From contig CAWEUK010000003.1 in the NCBI GenBank assembly GCA_963812245.1, positions 620,001-684,000 on the forward strand: a stretch of 64,000 nt of DNA, read 5' to 3'. The position numbers were made by a program, and so were the translations under genes. Positions within the stretch are counted from its first letter, which is position 1. Each line of letters begins with the position of its first letter. This document shows, in pieces, positions 26,211 through 34,646 of the stretch. The notes beneath the pieces are model-generated. The model was given only the letters and a program-made list of their open reading frames with translations, was not told the DNA's origin and did no database searches. The DNA comes from Salsipaludibacter sp963812245. Its GTDB lineage: Bacteria; Actinomycetota; Nitriliruptoria; Nitriliruptorales; Nitriliruptoraceae.

Positions 26211-26327
26211 ATGATCACCATCGCCACCACGTCACACCTGCGGTCGCAGGCTGGCGTCGGCGTGTTCGGCGACGGCGCAGCGCGCCGCCTCCCGATCAGC
26301 GTGATCATCATTGGAGTGCTTCCGTAG
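26211..26327 (+). CDS. Leader peptide of cimA (branched-chain amino acid attenuation candidate)
   Basis: A 38-codon ORF, apparently leaderless, starts 8 bases after a strong -10. Its last residues are Val31-Ile-Ile-Ile-Gly-Val-Leu-Pro38 with three consecutive Ile codons (26304-26312) before TAG. Ile also occurs at 2, 4 and 29. No domain is present. It lies 84 bases before cimA, an enzyme of isoleucine precursor synthesis, and its end overlaps one arm of an alternative hairpin. The peptide itself probably has no function other than ribosome stalling. Confidence 0.65.
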   Translation: MITIATTSHLRSQAGVGVFGDGAARRLPISVIIIGVLP

Positions 26328-26410
26328 CCGGTGCGAGCCGGGCTGCGGAAGCGGCGCCGGCCCTCGGCACCGCCTCCCCGTCCGCCTCGTCCCCTCAGCA
26401 TCGAGGACGA
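26318..26410 (+). promoter_or_regulatory. Attenuator: mutually exclusive hairpins in front of cimA
   Basis: Structure A pairs GCTTCCGTAGCC (26318-26329) with GGCTGCGGAAGC (26341-26352): 12 bp, one G-U. Structure B pairs 26342-26346 with 26351-26355 around a GGAA loop, extended by 26337-26341 with 26357-26361 and by 26330-26334 with 26367-26371. The two cannot coexist. A further 6-bp pairing, TCGTCC (26387-26392) with GGACGA (26405-26410), could mask the cimA ribosome-binding site. Confidence 0.6.
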
Positions 26411-26411
26411 C

Positions 26412-28118
26412 GTGAGCCACACCCCACTCCCGCCCGCGGGGACCCCTGCCACGATCCTGTACGACACGACGCTGCGGGACGGCACCCAGCGCGAGGGTGT
26501 CAACCTCACCGTCACCGACAAGGTCAAGGTCGCCCGGCGCATGGACGGGCTGGGGGTGCACTACCTCGAGGGCGGCTGGCCCGGGTCCAACCCCAAGGAC
26601 ACCGAGTTCTTCCGTCGCTTCGCCGACGGTGACGAGGCGCCGCTGCAGGCCACGCTCACGGCGTTCGGGATGACCAGGCTGGCAGGCAACGCCGCCGAGG
26701 ACGATCCGCTGCTGGCGGGACTGCTCGCCGCGCGCACCGAGGTGGTCTGCCTGGTCGGCAAGTCGTGGGGCTACCACGTCGACGAAGCACTGGGCGTGCC
26801 ACGCGAGGAGAACCTGGCGATGGTGTCGGACTCGGTCCGCCACCTGGTGGCCAACGGCCGCCGGGTGTTCTTCGACGCCGAGCACTTCTTCGACGGTCAC
26901 CGACGTGACCACGACTACGCGATGGCCGTGATCGAGGAGGCTGCCGAGGCCGGTGCCGAGGCCGTGGTCCTGTGCGACACCAACGGTGGCGCCATGCCAT
27001 GGGAGGTCGTCGACGTCGTGCGCGAGGTCCGTGAGCGCGTCACCGCCGAGGTGGGCGTGCACTTCCACGACGACGGCGGGTGTGCCGTGGCCAACTCGAT
27101 GCTGGGGCTGGAGGCGGGCGCGGTGCAGGTGCAGGGGACGGCCAACGGACTGGGGGAGCGGTGCGGCAACGCGAACCTGTTCACCGTGATGGCCGACCTC
27201 CAACTCAAGCGCCACGTGCAGGTGATCTCGCCGGACCGGCTGGAGCGACTGACCGAGGTCAGCCATGCCGTCGCCGAGATCTGCAACCAGGCCACGCCGT
27301 CGGTCCAGCCCTACGTCGGCCACACGGCGTTCTCGCACAAGGCCGGCCTGCACGCCTCCGCGCTGGCCAAGGCGCCGGACATGTACAACCACATCGATCC
27401 GGGCGCAGTCGGCAACGGGCAGCGACTGATCGTGTCGGAGCAGTCGGGACGGTCCAACATCGTCCTGAAGGCACGCGAGTTCGGTCTCGAGGTCGACGGT
27501 GACGACGCGGCCACCGTGCTGGCCGAGGTCAAGCAGCGCGAGGCCGCCGGGTGGACCTACGACGCGGCCGATGCCTCGTTCGAACTGCTGTTGCGCCGGG
27601 TCACCGGGCGGATCGGTCGCACCGACGAACCCTTCCACACGTTGCACTTCCGCGTGTCGGTCGGGGGCGGGTGGGAGGGCCTGGGCGCCCCGGACATGCG
27701 TGCGACCATGGCTCGACTGCGCGGCGAGGACGGGATCGTGGATGCCGACACCCTGGCTGCCGCCGTGGCGGCCGGGTCCAGTGCTCCGGCCGAGGCCATC
27801 CTCGCGATCACCATCGACGGTCATCGCAAGTTGGGCGCTGGCGAGGGCAATGGGCCCGTGGACGCCCTGGCCAATGCCTTCCGCAATGCCGCCAACGGCA
27901 CCTGGCCCGAACTGCTGGACGTGCGACTCAGCGACTACAAGGTGCGCATCCTCGAGGCCACCGCTGGGACGGAGGCCGTCACACGCGTCCTCGTCACGTC
28001 GACCGACGGCGTGGACACCTGGGACACCGTGGGCGTGGACCCCAACATCGTCGAGGCATCCTGGCGGGCCCTGTCCGACGCCTGGACCTACGCCATCCTG
28101 CGTCGCGCCTGGCGCTGA
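26412..28118 (+). CDS. cimA: (R)-citramalate synthase
   Basis: 568 residues from GTG 26412 (GAGGA upstream). The catalytic HMGL/DRE-TIM barrel starts LYDTTLRDGTQREGVNLTV. The metal motif HFHDDGGCAVANS and the NGLGERCGNANL loop follow, then SHKAGLHASA in the linker. A C-terminal LeuA_dimer-type allosteric domain (about 430-560) is present. CimA condenses pyruvate and acetyl-CoA to citramalate, opening the threonine-independent route to 2-oxobutyrate and isoleucine. 2-isopropylmalate synthase is less likely from the sequence. The upstream attenuator suggests control by Ile/Val supply. Confidence 0.93.
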   Translation: MSHTPLPPAGTPATILYDTTLRDGTQREGVNLTVTDKVKVARRMDGLGVHYLEGGWPGSNPKDTEFFRRFADGDEAPLQATLTAFGMTRLAGNAAEDDPLLAGLLAARTEVVCLVGKSWGYHVDEALGVPREENLAMVSDSVRHLVANGRRVFFDAEHFFDGHRRDHDYAMAVIEEAAEAGAEAVVLCDTNGGAMPWEVVDVVREVRERVTAEVGVHFHDDGGCAVANSMLGLEAGAVQVQGTANGLGERCGNANLFTVMADLQLKRHVQVISPDRLERLTEVSHAVAEICNQATPSVQPYVGHTAFSHKAGLHASALAKAPDMYNHIDPGAVGNGQRLIVSEQSGRSNIVLKAREFGLEVDGDDAATVLAEVKQREAAGWTYDAADASFELLLRRVTGRIGRTDEPFHTLHFRVSVGGGWEGLGAPDMRATMARLRGEDGIVDADTLAAAVAAGSSAPAEAILAITIDGHRKLGAGEGNGPVDALANAFRNAANGTWPELLDVRLSDYKVRILEATAGTEAVTRVLVTSTDGVDTWDTVGVDPNIVEASWRALSDAWTYAILRRAWR

Positions 28119-28200
28119 TCGGCGGTGGGCCATCCTGCGCGGGCGGTAGCGTGATGGCCTCCGCCGCCACCCCCTCACGACGTCGTGACAGGACTCCGAC

Positions 28201-28971
28201 ATGCCCCGTTTCGTGCGCTATTCCGGTCCGTCCGGCCCCGAGTTCGGCATCGTCGACGAGACGGGGGTCCGGGCGATCGAGGGCCATCCCTTCGGTGAGT
28301 GGGCGGACACGACGCGCATGGTGCCCCTGGACCGGTTGCGCCTGCTGGCCCCGATCATTCCCACCAAGGTGGTCGCCGTGGGTCGCAACTACGCCGCCCA
28401 CGCCGACGAGATGGGCGGGGACGTGCCCACCGAGCCGCTGCTGTTCACCAAGCCGACCACGGCGATCATCGGACCCGGCGACCCGATCCTGTACCCCACG
28501 GACCTGACGTCGGTGGTCCACCACGAGGCCGAGGTCGCGGTGGTGGTCGGGGCCAAACTGACCCGCGCCTCGGTGGCCGAGGCCGCCGAAGGTGTGGCCG
28601 GCTACACCGCGGCCAACGATGTCACCGCGCGCGACCTCCAGCGGGCCGAACCCCAGTGGACGCGTGCCAAGGGCATGGACACCTTCCTGCCGCTCGGCCC
28701 GGCGATGACCACCGACCTCGACCTCTCCGACACCCGGGTCGTGTGCCGGGTCAACGGCCAGGTGCGCCAGGACGGCACCACGGCCGACATGGTGTTCGAC
28801 GTGCCCACGTTGTTGTCGTGGATCTCGCAGTCGATCACCCTGCTGCCCACCGACATCGTGCTGACCGGCACGCCGGCCGGGGTCGGTCCGATCGAACCCG
28901 GGGACACCGTCGAGGTCGAGGTGCCGGGCATCGGGTCACTGGTCAACCCGGTCGTGGCGCGTCCGACCTGA
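28201..28971 (+). CDS. Fumarylacetoacetate hydrolase (FAH) family protein
   Basis: 256 residues from ATG 28201 (AGGA upstream). FAH landmarks are GRNYAAHADEMG, FTKPTTAIIGPGDPI, the metal ligands in HHEAEVAVVVG, GYTAANDVTARDLQ and the C-terminal LTGTPAGVGPIEPGDTVEVEV. Members cleave C-C bonds in 2-oxo-acid or aromatic catabolism, or decarboxylate oxaloacetate. The length and motif set suggest the FAHD1-like group. It is downstream of cimA on the same strand, with a probable own promoter (TAGCGT near 28147). Confidence 0.88.
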   Translation: MPRFVRYSGPSGPEFGIVDETGVRAIEGHPFGEWADTTRMVPLDRLRLLAPIIPTKVVAVGRNYAAHADEMGGDVPTEPLLFTKPTTAIIGPGDPILYPTDLTSVVHHEAEVAVVVGAKLTRASVAEAAEGVAGYTAANDVTARDLQRAEPQWTRAKGMDTFLPLGPAMTTDLDLSDTRVVCRVNGQVRQDGTTADMVFDVPTLLSWISQSITLLPTDIVLTGTPAGVGPIEPGDTVEVEVPGIGSLVNPVVARPT

Positions 28972-29022
28972 CCGCACTCGACACCACTCCGCGAACACCC
29001 GACGAGACGAAACGGCACCCGG

Positions 29023-29370
29023 ATGGAGATCTGGCACAACCCCCGCTGTGCGAAGTCGCGCGAAACGCTGGCCCTGATCACCGATGCCGGCGTGGATCCC
29101 ACCGTGCGCCGCTATCTCGACGACCCGCCCAGCGCGGATGAACTCCGCGAGGTCCTGGCACGCCTGGACGTCTCGCCGTGGGAACTCGTGCGCTTCGGCG
29201 AGCAGGAGGCCCGCGACCTTGGCCTGCGGCAGCGACCACGTGAGGATCCCGATGGCTGGATCGAGGTGCTGGTCGCACACCCGCGGTTGATCGAGCGCCC
29301 GATCGTCATCGATGGTGATCGGGCCATCGTCGGTCGGCCCCCGGCCAACGTCGAGCCACTGCTGTCCTGA
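29023..29370 (+). CDS. ArsC/Spx-family thioredoxin-fold reductase
   Basis: 115 residues. It starts MEIWHNPRCAKSRETLAL, with the arsenate-reductase catalytic Cys9 in NPRCxxSR. The RYLDDPPSADELREVLARL and ERPIVIDGDRAIVGRPP segments are standard for glutaredoxin-coupled ArsC/YffB proteins. Arsenate reduction is possible, but no ars genes are nearby and many homologues are uncharacterised. It follows the FAH gene with about 50 bases between. Confidence 0.85.
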   Translation: MEIWHNPRCAKSRETLALITDAGVDPTVRRYLDDPPSADELREVLARLDVSPWELVRFGEQEARDLGLRQRPREDPDGWIEVLVAHPRLIERPIVIDGDRAIVGRPPANVEPLLS

Positions 29371-29452
29371 ACACGGCGCACAGGCGCCACCGGGACCAAC
29401 TGCGCCCGGAAGGTGCCCAGGCGGGTGGGTCCCCGGCGAGAGGTTCATGGCC

Positions 29453-30419
29453 ATGTCGATCACTGCCACGCAGGTGCTGGACGCCGGCGAATCCCATCGC
29501 CGCGAACTCACCGCCTACTGCTACCGCTTCTTCGGGTCCTATCCCGAGGCCGAGGACGCAGTCCAGGAGGTGCTGGTCAAGGCATGGCACGGCGCGGAGG
29601 GGTTCCGAGGCGGATCGTCGTTGCGGACCTGGCTCTACCGGATCGCGACCAACACCTGCCTCGACATGCGCAAGGCCCCGCAGCGACGGGCGCTGCCCAT
29701 GGACCTGGCCGCCCCCGGCGACGTGCCTCGTGATCCGTCCAGCCTGACCACCGCACCGGTCGACGCCTGGATCGGGCCCATCGCCGACGCGCGCCTGGTG
29801 GTCCGAGGACCCGGCCGAGCGGGTCGCGACCAGGGACTCGGTGCGACTTGCCTTCCTGTCGGCGCTGCAGGCGTTGCCCCCACGCCAACGGGTGATCCTG
29901 CTGCTGCGTGACGTGCTGGACTGGCCGGCACGAGAGTGCGCGGAGATGCTCGACATGTCGGTCGACGCCGTGAACTCGGCCCTGGCACGAGCGCGGCGCA
30001 CGATGGCGGCGCACGACCCGGGTCCCGCGTCGCCCGACGACGAGACACAACGCACCCTCCTGCGCGACTACGTCGATGCGTTCGAGGCCTACGACGTCGA
30101 CCGACTGGTGGGGCTGCTGACCGCAGATGCCGAGTTCTCGATGCCGCCCTACACCTTGTGGCTGCAGGGGACCGACTCGATCGAGACGTGGTGGCGGGGA
30201 CCGGGCACCGTGTGCCGCAATTCACGAACCGTCGTCACGGGTGCCAACGGCCAGCCGGCAGTCGGGGTCTACCATCCCGTGGCCCCGGGACAGTGGCAGC
30301 CGTTCGCGGTGCACGTGCTGCGGATGCGCGACCACCGGATCGCTGCCATCACCCACTTCATGGGCGCCGAGGTGTTCGCGCAGCTCGGGCTTCCCGCCGA
30401 GGTCACCGAAGAAATGTGA
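29453..30419 (+). pseudogene. ECF sigma factor with C-terminal SnoaL-like domain, split by a one-base frameshift
   Basis: The first frame (ATG 29453, GAGAGG upstream; ATG 29447 is an alternative) encodes sigma region 2 (YCYRFFGSYPEAEDAVQEVL, WLYRIATNTCLD). The reading then has to shift: one extra base near 29801 moves translation into the frame SEDPAERVATRDSVRLAFL and region 4 (LPPRQRVILLLRDVLDW, SVDAVNSALARARRTM). A C-terminal SnoaL-like domain (about the last 120 residues) matches the ECF 'SigX5/SigG' type. It could be a true pseudogene, a sequencing error or programmed frameshifting. The joined product would have about 321 residues. Confidence 0.8.
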
Positions 30420-30507
30420 CCGAGCACCGACCAGTTTCGCCGACTGGCGTCGTCTGACCCTGTGAGGGCGCATCCCGCGCCTCGAGCCAACCGATGAAGG
30501 CACCACC

Positions 30508-31050
30508 ATGGCACGCACGACCACTGCCCACCTGTTCTCCAGCGCCAACGGGGTCAACGAGTCACCGCACCTGTTCCAGTTCGACGCGTTCGGGCCCGAA
30601 GAGGGCGCAGCGATGGATGCCTCGTTGGACGGCGCCACCGACGTCGTCATCGGCCGCAAGGCCTGGGAGGAGTGGTCGCAGCACTTCCCCGACGCCGACG
30701 ACGGCTTCGCCGAGTTCATCAACCCTGTTCGCAAGCACGTCGTGACGACCACCATGACCGGCGACATGGGGTGGAACAGCGTTGCCATCGACGGTGACCC
30801 AGTCGACTACGTCCGGGCCCTGCAGGACCAGGACGGCGGCAAGATCCTCGTTGCCGGTGGCATCGAGACCGTCCGCAGCCTGTTCCTCGCCGGCGTGATC
30901 GACACCTTGACACTGACGGTGCACCCGGTCGTGACCGACGAAGGTCGCCGCCTGTTCGACGAGTCGATCCCGCTCACTCGGCTCCGTCTCGTCGAGGCCA
31001 CGTCGACGCCGCAGGACAACGTGATCATCACCTACGCCCTGCGGGACTGA
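30508..31050 (+). CDS. Dihydrofolate reductase-like (RibD C-terminal domain) protein
   Basis: 180 residues from ATG 30508 (AAGG upstream). The DHFR/RibD_C fold is seen as TTAHLFSSANGVNE, DVVIGRKAWEEW, KILVAGGIETVRSLFLAGVIDTLTLTVHPVV and GRRLFDE. The family covers reductases related to riboflavin synthesis and many uncharacterised NADPH-binding proteins. There is no riboflavin gene in the window. It follows the ECF sigma gene and ends at a strong hairpin. Confidence 0.85.
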   Translation: MARTTTAHLFSSANGVNESPHLFQFDAFGPEEGAAMDASLDGATDVVIGRKAWEEWSQHFPDADDGFAEFINPVRKHVVTTTMTGDMGWNSVAIDGDPVDYVRALQDQDGGKILVAGGIETVRSLFLAGVIDTLTLTVHPVVTDEGRRLFDESIPLTRLRLVEATSTPQDNVIITYALRD

Positions 31051-31085
31051 CACGCGGACCCCCGCGACGGTGTCACAGCCCGGCC

Positions 31086-31119
31086 CGGCCCCAGCGGACC
31101 CCGATGTCCGCTGGGGCCG
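31086..31119 (+). terminator. Strong hairpin terminator
   Basis: A perfect 14-bp stem, CGGCCCCAGCGGAC (31086-31099) with GTCCGCTGGGGCCG (31106-31119), and a six-base loop. It lies 36 bases past the RibD-like stop, with no T tract. Confidence 0.65.
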
Positions 31120-31124
31120 ACGGC

Positions 31125-31130
31125 TACGGT
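31125..31130 (+). promoter_or_regulatory. Candidate -10 element of purB
   Basis: TACGGT lies directly after the terminator hairpin and 34 bases before the purB GTG, with room for a short leader containing AGGA. Confidence 0.4.
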
Positions 31131-31164
31131 CCTGCCTGCCAGCACCGTCGCCAGGACATCATCC

Positions 31165-32583
31165 GTGGACATCATCCCCAACGTGCTCGCCACCCGGTAT
31201 GCCAGCGCCACCATGCGTGCCATCTGGTCACCCGAGGCCAAGGTCATGGCGGAACGACGCCTGTGGTTGGCCGTGCTGGAGGCGCAGCGCGACCTGGGCG
31301 TCGATGTGCCCGATGGGGTGGTCGAGGACTACCGAGGGGTGCTGGAGGACGTGGACCTCGCGTCGATCGCGGACCGCGAGCGCGTCCTGCGCCACGACGT
31401 CAAGGCCCGCATCGAGGAGTTCAACGCGCTGGCGGGCCATGAGCACGTCCACAAGGGCATGACCTCTCGCGACCTGACCGAGAACGTCGAGCAGGTCCAG
31501 GTACGGCAGTCGTTGGAGGTGGTGCGCGACCGGATCGTGGCGATGCTGGCGCGCCTGGCCCGCCTGGCTGGCGAGCAGGCGAGCACCGTGCTGGCCGGCC
31601 GCAGCCACAACGTCGCGGCCCAGGCCACCACGGTCGGCAAGCGGTTGGCAACCGTGGGTGAGGAACTGTTCGTCGCGTTGGGTCGGATCGAGGACCTGAT
31701 GGCTCGGTTGCCCCTGCGTGGGATCAAGGGACCCGTGGGGACGCAGCAGGACATGCTCGACCTGCTCGGGTCCGCCCGGGCGGTCGACGAACTGGAGGCA
31801 CGTGTCGCCGGCCACCTGGGCTTCGCGGCCACGGCCACGTCGGTGGGCCAGGTGTATCCGCGGTCATGGGACTTCGACGTGGTGTCGGCGCTGGCGCAGG
31901 TGGCCTCGGGACCGGGCAACCATGCGACGACCCTGCGGCTGATGGCGGGGCAGGAGCTTGCAACCGAGGGCTTCAAGGAGGGGCAGGTCGGGTCCTCGGC
32001 CATGCCCCACAAGATGAACTCGCGTTCAAGTGAACGGGTCAACGGCTTCGTGACCATCCTGCGCGGCCACGTGACCATGGCGGCGGGACTGCTGGGGGAC
32101 CAGTGGAACGAGGGCGACGTGTCGTGCTCGGTCGTGCGCCGGGTGGTGCTGCCCGACGCCTTCTTCGCGCTCGACGGCCTGGTCGAGACCTACCTGACCG
32201 TGTTGGACGAACTGGGCTTCTTCCCCGCCGTGATCGCGGCCGAGTTGGAGCGCTACCTGCCCTTCCTCGCCACCACCAAGGTGCTGATGGCCGCGGTGAA
32301 GCAGGGGACCGGTCGGGAGGCTGCCCACGAGGCGATCAAGGAACACGCCGTGGCCGTCGCCCTGGACATGCGCGCCGGTGCCGCCGACAACGACCTGCTC
32401 GAGCGGCTCGCCGGCGACGACCGCCTGGGCCTGGCGGCTGACGAGTTGGACGACCTGCTGGCGGCACCGATCGACTTCGTCGGCACCGCCACGCACCAGG
32501 TCGCGGCCTTCGTTGCGCGCGTGGACGCGCTGGTGGAAGCCAGACCCGAGGCGGCGGCCTACTCGCCTGGGACCATCCTCTGA
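31165..32583 (+). CDS. purB: Adenylosuccinate lyase
   Basis: 472 residues from GTG 31165. The fumarase/aspartase superfamily signature GSSAMPHKMNSRSSERV is present, as are TSRDLTENVEQVQ and GRSHNVAAQATTVGKR. The length and opening (IPNVLATRYASATMRAIWSPEAKV) match PurB. The enzyme removes fumarate from SAICAR and from adenylosuccinate in purine synthesis. It is transcribed alone between hairpins at 31086 and 32590. Confidence 0.95.
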   Translation: MDIIPNVLATRYASATMRAIWSPEAKVMAERRLWLAVLEAQRDLGVDVPDGVVEDYRGVLEDVDLASIADRERVLRHDVKARIEEFNALAGHEHVHKGMTSRDLTENVEQVQVRQSLEVVRDRIVAMLARLARLAGEQASTVLAGRSHNVAAQATTVGKRLATVGEELFVALGRIEDLMARLPLRGIKGPVGTQQDMLDLLGSARAVDELEARVAGHLGFAATATSVGQVYPRSWDFDVVSALAQVASGPGNHATTLRLMAGQELATEGFKEGQVGSSAMPHKMNSRSSERVNGFVTILRGHVTMAAGLLGDQWNEGDVSCSVVRRVVLPDAFFALDGLVETYLTVLDELGFFPAVIAAELERYLPFLATTKVLMAAVKQGTGREAAHEAIKEHAVAVALDMRAGAADNDLLERLAGDDRLGLAADELDDLLAAPIDFVGTATHQVAAFVARVDALVEARPEAAAYSPGTIL

Positions 32584-32589
32584 ATGGCT

Positions 32590-32611
32590 GTCCGGGCTCC
32601 GTGGCCCGGAC
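32590..32611 (+). terminator. Hairpin terminator of purB
   Basis: GTCCGGGC (32590-32597) pairs perfectly with GCCCGGAC (32604-32611). It starts 7 bases after the purB stop. Confidence 0.6.
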
Positions 32612-32624
32612 GGGGGACCGACCC

Positions 32625-32742
32625 GTCTCGCCTCTGAGCGACAATCTCCGTGGTCATCGCCTCCGCGGGGGGCACGTTCTCGTCCGTGCACACGACGCGC
32701 CACACCCTGTTGGATCGATGCCCTGTCGCTGAGAGGCGAGAC
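32625..32742. repeat. 118-bp element bounded by 19-bp inverted repeats
   Basis: GTCTCGCCTCTGAGCGACA (32625-32643) and TGTCGCTGAGAGGCGAGAC (32724-32742) are inverted copies with a single mismatch, 80 bp apart. They lie in the purB-SDR gap, after the purB terminator and upstream of the SDR promoter (TACAGT at 32851). No target-site duplication or ORF is visible inside. A MITE-like remnant or structured small RNA are possibilities. Confidence 0.55.
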
Positions 32743-32883
32743 AGCACACGCCCCTCGATCCCGCCACCCGACCTGCAGGCGACGACCTGTTGGTGCCTGC
32801 ACCTGCGTGACGTCATCGAATTCCACCGGGGCAGGAGGATGCCGGACGCCTACAGTCCGGGGACGGCGACGAAGGGAAGACCT

Positions 32884-33657
32884 GTGGACCTGGCACTGCG
32901 GGACCGCGTGATAGTGGTGACCGGCGCGACGTCCGGACTGGGACTGGCCGTGGCCGAGACCCTCGTGGACGAAGGGGCCCGAGTCGTCGTCGCGGCGCGC
33001 ACGGCAGCCGACGTGGACGAGGTGGCAGCCCGGCTGGGTGCCGACGCGGCGATCGGGGTGTCGGCAGACCTGACCGATCCGACCGCGCCGGCCCGCCTGA
33101 TCGCCGCTGCACGCGATCGCTGGGGTCGACTCGACGGGGCCTTCATCTCCCATGGGGGCCCACCAGCGTCCTCGCCCCTTGACCTCGACGACGACCTGCT
33201 CGAGCGGTCGCTGGACCTGGCCGCGGCCGGTCCGATCCGGTTGCTGCGAGACCTGGCCCGCGACGTCGAGGCCGGCGCGAGCCTGGTCGTGCTGACCTCG
33301 GTGTCGTCGGTGGAGCCGATCGCGGGCATCGCCGGTTCCAACGTCGCACGCCCCGCCGTGTGGGCCTATGCCAAGGCGCTGGCCGACGAGGTGGGGCCGC
33401 GAGGCATTCGTGTCAACGCCATCCTGCCGGGACGGTTCGCGACCCAGCGGCTGACGCAGCTGTGGGGTCAGCGCGCCGAGGCCAACGGGACCGACGTGGC
33501 GACCGAGCAGGCAGCGGACGAGGCCGGCATTCCGCTGCGGCGCATCGGGGATCCGGCCGAACTGGGCGCACTTGCCGCCTTCGTGTTGTCGCCGCGATCC
33601 GGGTACCTGCACGGCACCGCGATCCGCATGGACGGCGGCTCCGTCCGGGGACTGTGA
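32884..33657 (+). CDS. Short-chain dehydrogenase/reductase (SDR)
   Basis: 257 residues from GTG 32884 (AAGGGAAG upstream). The cofactor motif TGATSGLG lies near the N-terminus. SHGGPPAS replaces the usual NNAG. The catalytic tyrosine region is altered: the segment VARPAVWAYAKALADEVGPRGIRVN shows Trp-Ala-Tyr-Ala-Lys instead of a clean YxxxK, so residue assignment is tentative. The C-terminal SGYLHGTAIRMDGGSVRGL is typical of 3-oxoacyl-ACP reductase-like SDRs. It overlaps the next gene by one base. Confidence 0.85.
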   Translation: MDLALRDRVIVVTGATSGLGLAVAETLVDEGARVVVAARTAADVDEVAARLGADAAIGVSADLTDPTAPARLIAAARDRWGRLDGAFISHGGPPASSPLDLDDDLLERSLDLAAAGPIRLLRDLARDVEAGASLVVLTSVSSVEPIAGIAGSNVARPAVWAYAKALADEVGPRGIRVNAILPGRFATQRLTQLWGQRAEANGTDVATEQAADEAGIPLRRIGDPAELGALAAFVLSPRSGYLHGTAIRMDGGSVRGL

Positions 33658-34499
33658 TGGCGGCCCCACGCGGCGACGAGGTGCGCGACCCGACTGGCGC
33701 CCAGGCCGGCCAACCCGAAGACTCCGCAGCGATCGTCGTGACGCGTGACGCCGTCGCGGTGGCGGGCCTCGACATCGACGAGGTCGAGGTCGCGTGGCAC
33801 CGAGGTGCTCCCGGTGCGCCCGCAGCCAGCGGCTCGGGTCGGGGCAACGGCCTGGTGGTCGTGCTCACCCATGGGGCCGGTGGCAATCTCGACGATCCCG
33901 GACTCGTGGCACTGGCAGACGTCGTCGCCGGTGCGGGCCACACGGCGGTGCGGTGCAACATGCCCTACCGCCAGCGTCGACCCAAGGGTCCGCCACCCCG
34001 TGGCAACCGTGGCCTCTCGGAGTTCGCGGCCATGCTGGCAGGGGTGGCCATGGCCACCCCTGACGCTGCGAGCTGGGTCATCGGGGGCAAGTCCTACGGG
34101 GGTCGACTGGCGACCATGCTCGCGGCCGGGGTCGAGGGTGCCACCGACGTGGTCGCCGCCGCCGCGATGCCACGACCGCTGGGGGTCCTGTGCCACTCGT
34201 ACCCACTGCACCCGCCGGGCAAGCCCGATCGTCTTCGCGTCGACCACTGGCACGCGGTCGAGGTACCGATCCTGTTCCTGCAGGGGACCAATGATCCCTT
34301 CGGCGCCCCCGACGAACTCTCGCCCCACCTGTCGCGCCTGGGCGCACCCGCGACCGTGCTGTCGGTGGCCGGCGGCGACCACTCGCTGCGGGTGCCGCGG
34401 ACACGGTCGACCGATGGCGCCACGCACGCACCCGCCGCCGTGATCGCAGACCTGGGACCCGACACGGTGCGCTGGCTCGAGCGCCTGGCCGACGCGTGA
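33657..34499 (+). CDS. Alpha/beta hydrolase of the KANL3/Tex30 type
   Basis: 280 residues; the ATG at 33657 shares its A with the SDR stop (TGATG). The fold is recognisable by LVVVLTHGAGGNLDDPGLVAL, the nucleophile elbow GGKSYGGRLATM, PILFLQGTNDPFG and GGDHSLRVP. The Ser, Asp and His positions are therefore intact. Substrates of bacterial members are unknown. Coupled translation with the SDR suggests a joint metabolic role. Confidence 0.85.
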   Translation: MAAPRGDEVRDPTGAQAGQPEDSAAIVVTRDAVAVAGLDIDEVEVAWHRGAPGAPAASGSGRGNGLVVVLTHGAGGNLDDPGLVALADVVAGAGHTAVRCNMPYRQRRPKGPPPRGNRGLSEFAAMLAGVAMATPDAASWVIGGKSYGGRLATMLAAGVEGATDVVAAAAMPRPLGVLCHSYPLHPPGKPDRLRVDHWHAVEVPILFLQGTNDPFGAPDELSPHLSRLGAPATVLSVAGGDHSLRVPRTRSTDGATHAPAAVIADLGPDTVRWLERLADA

Positions 34500-34646
34500 G
34501 CGGCACACGAGGCGCTCCCGTGCCCGGCTAGCCTGCGGATCACGATGGACCGAAATGAGTCAGACGCCGTCGTGCTGCCATGCAGCCACCCCAGGCATCC
34601 ACCACAGCATCCAGCCAGACATCCACCACAGAATGAGAACAAGCAC

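Noticed and set aside
26232..28202. 656-codon minus-strand ORF opposite cimA
   Set aside because: Antisense to a clear enzyme; repetitive His/Val/Gly/Arg composition.
34596..34631. Repeated CATCCACCACAG upstream of mscL as an operator
   Set aside because: Two copies of a low-complexity sequence without symmetry; kept only as a note under mscL.
34545..34646. N-terminal extension of MscL from ATG 34545
   Set aside because: The 34 added residues are Pro/His-rich and unlike any MscL, and the family start is at 34647.
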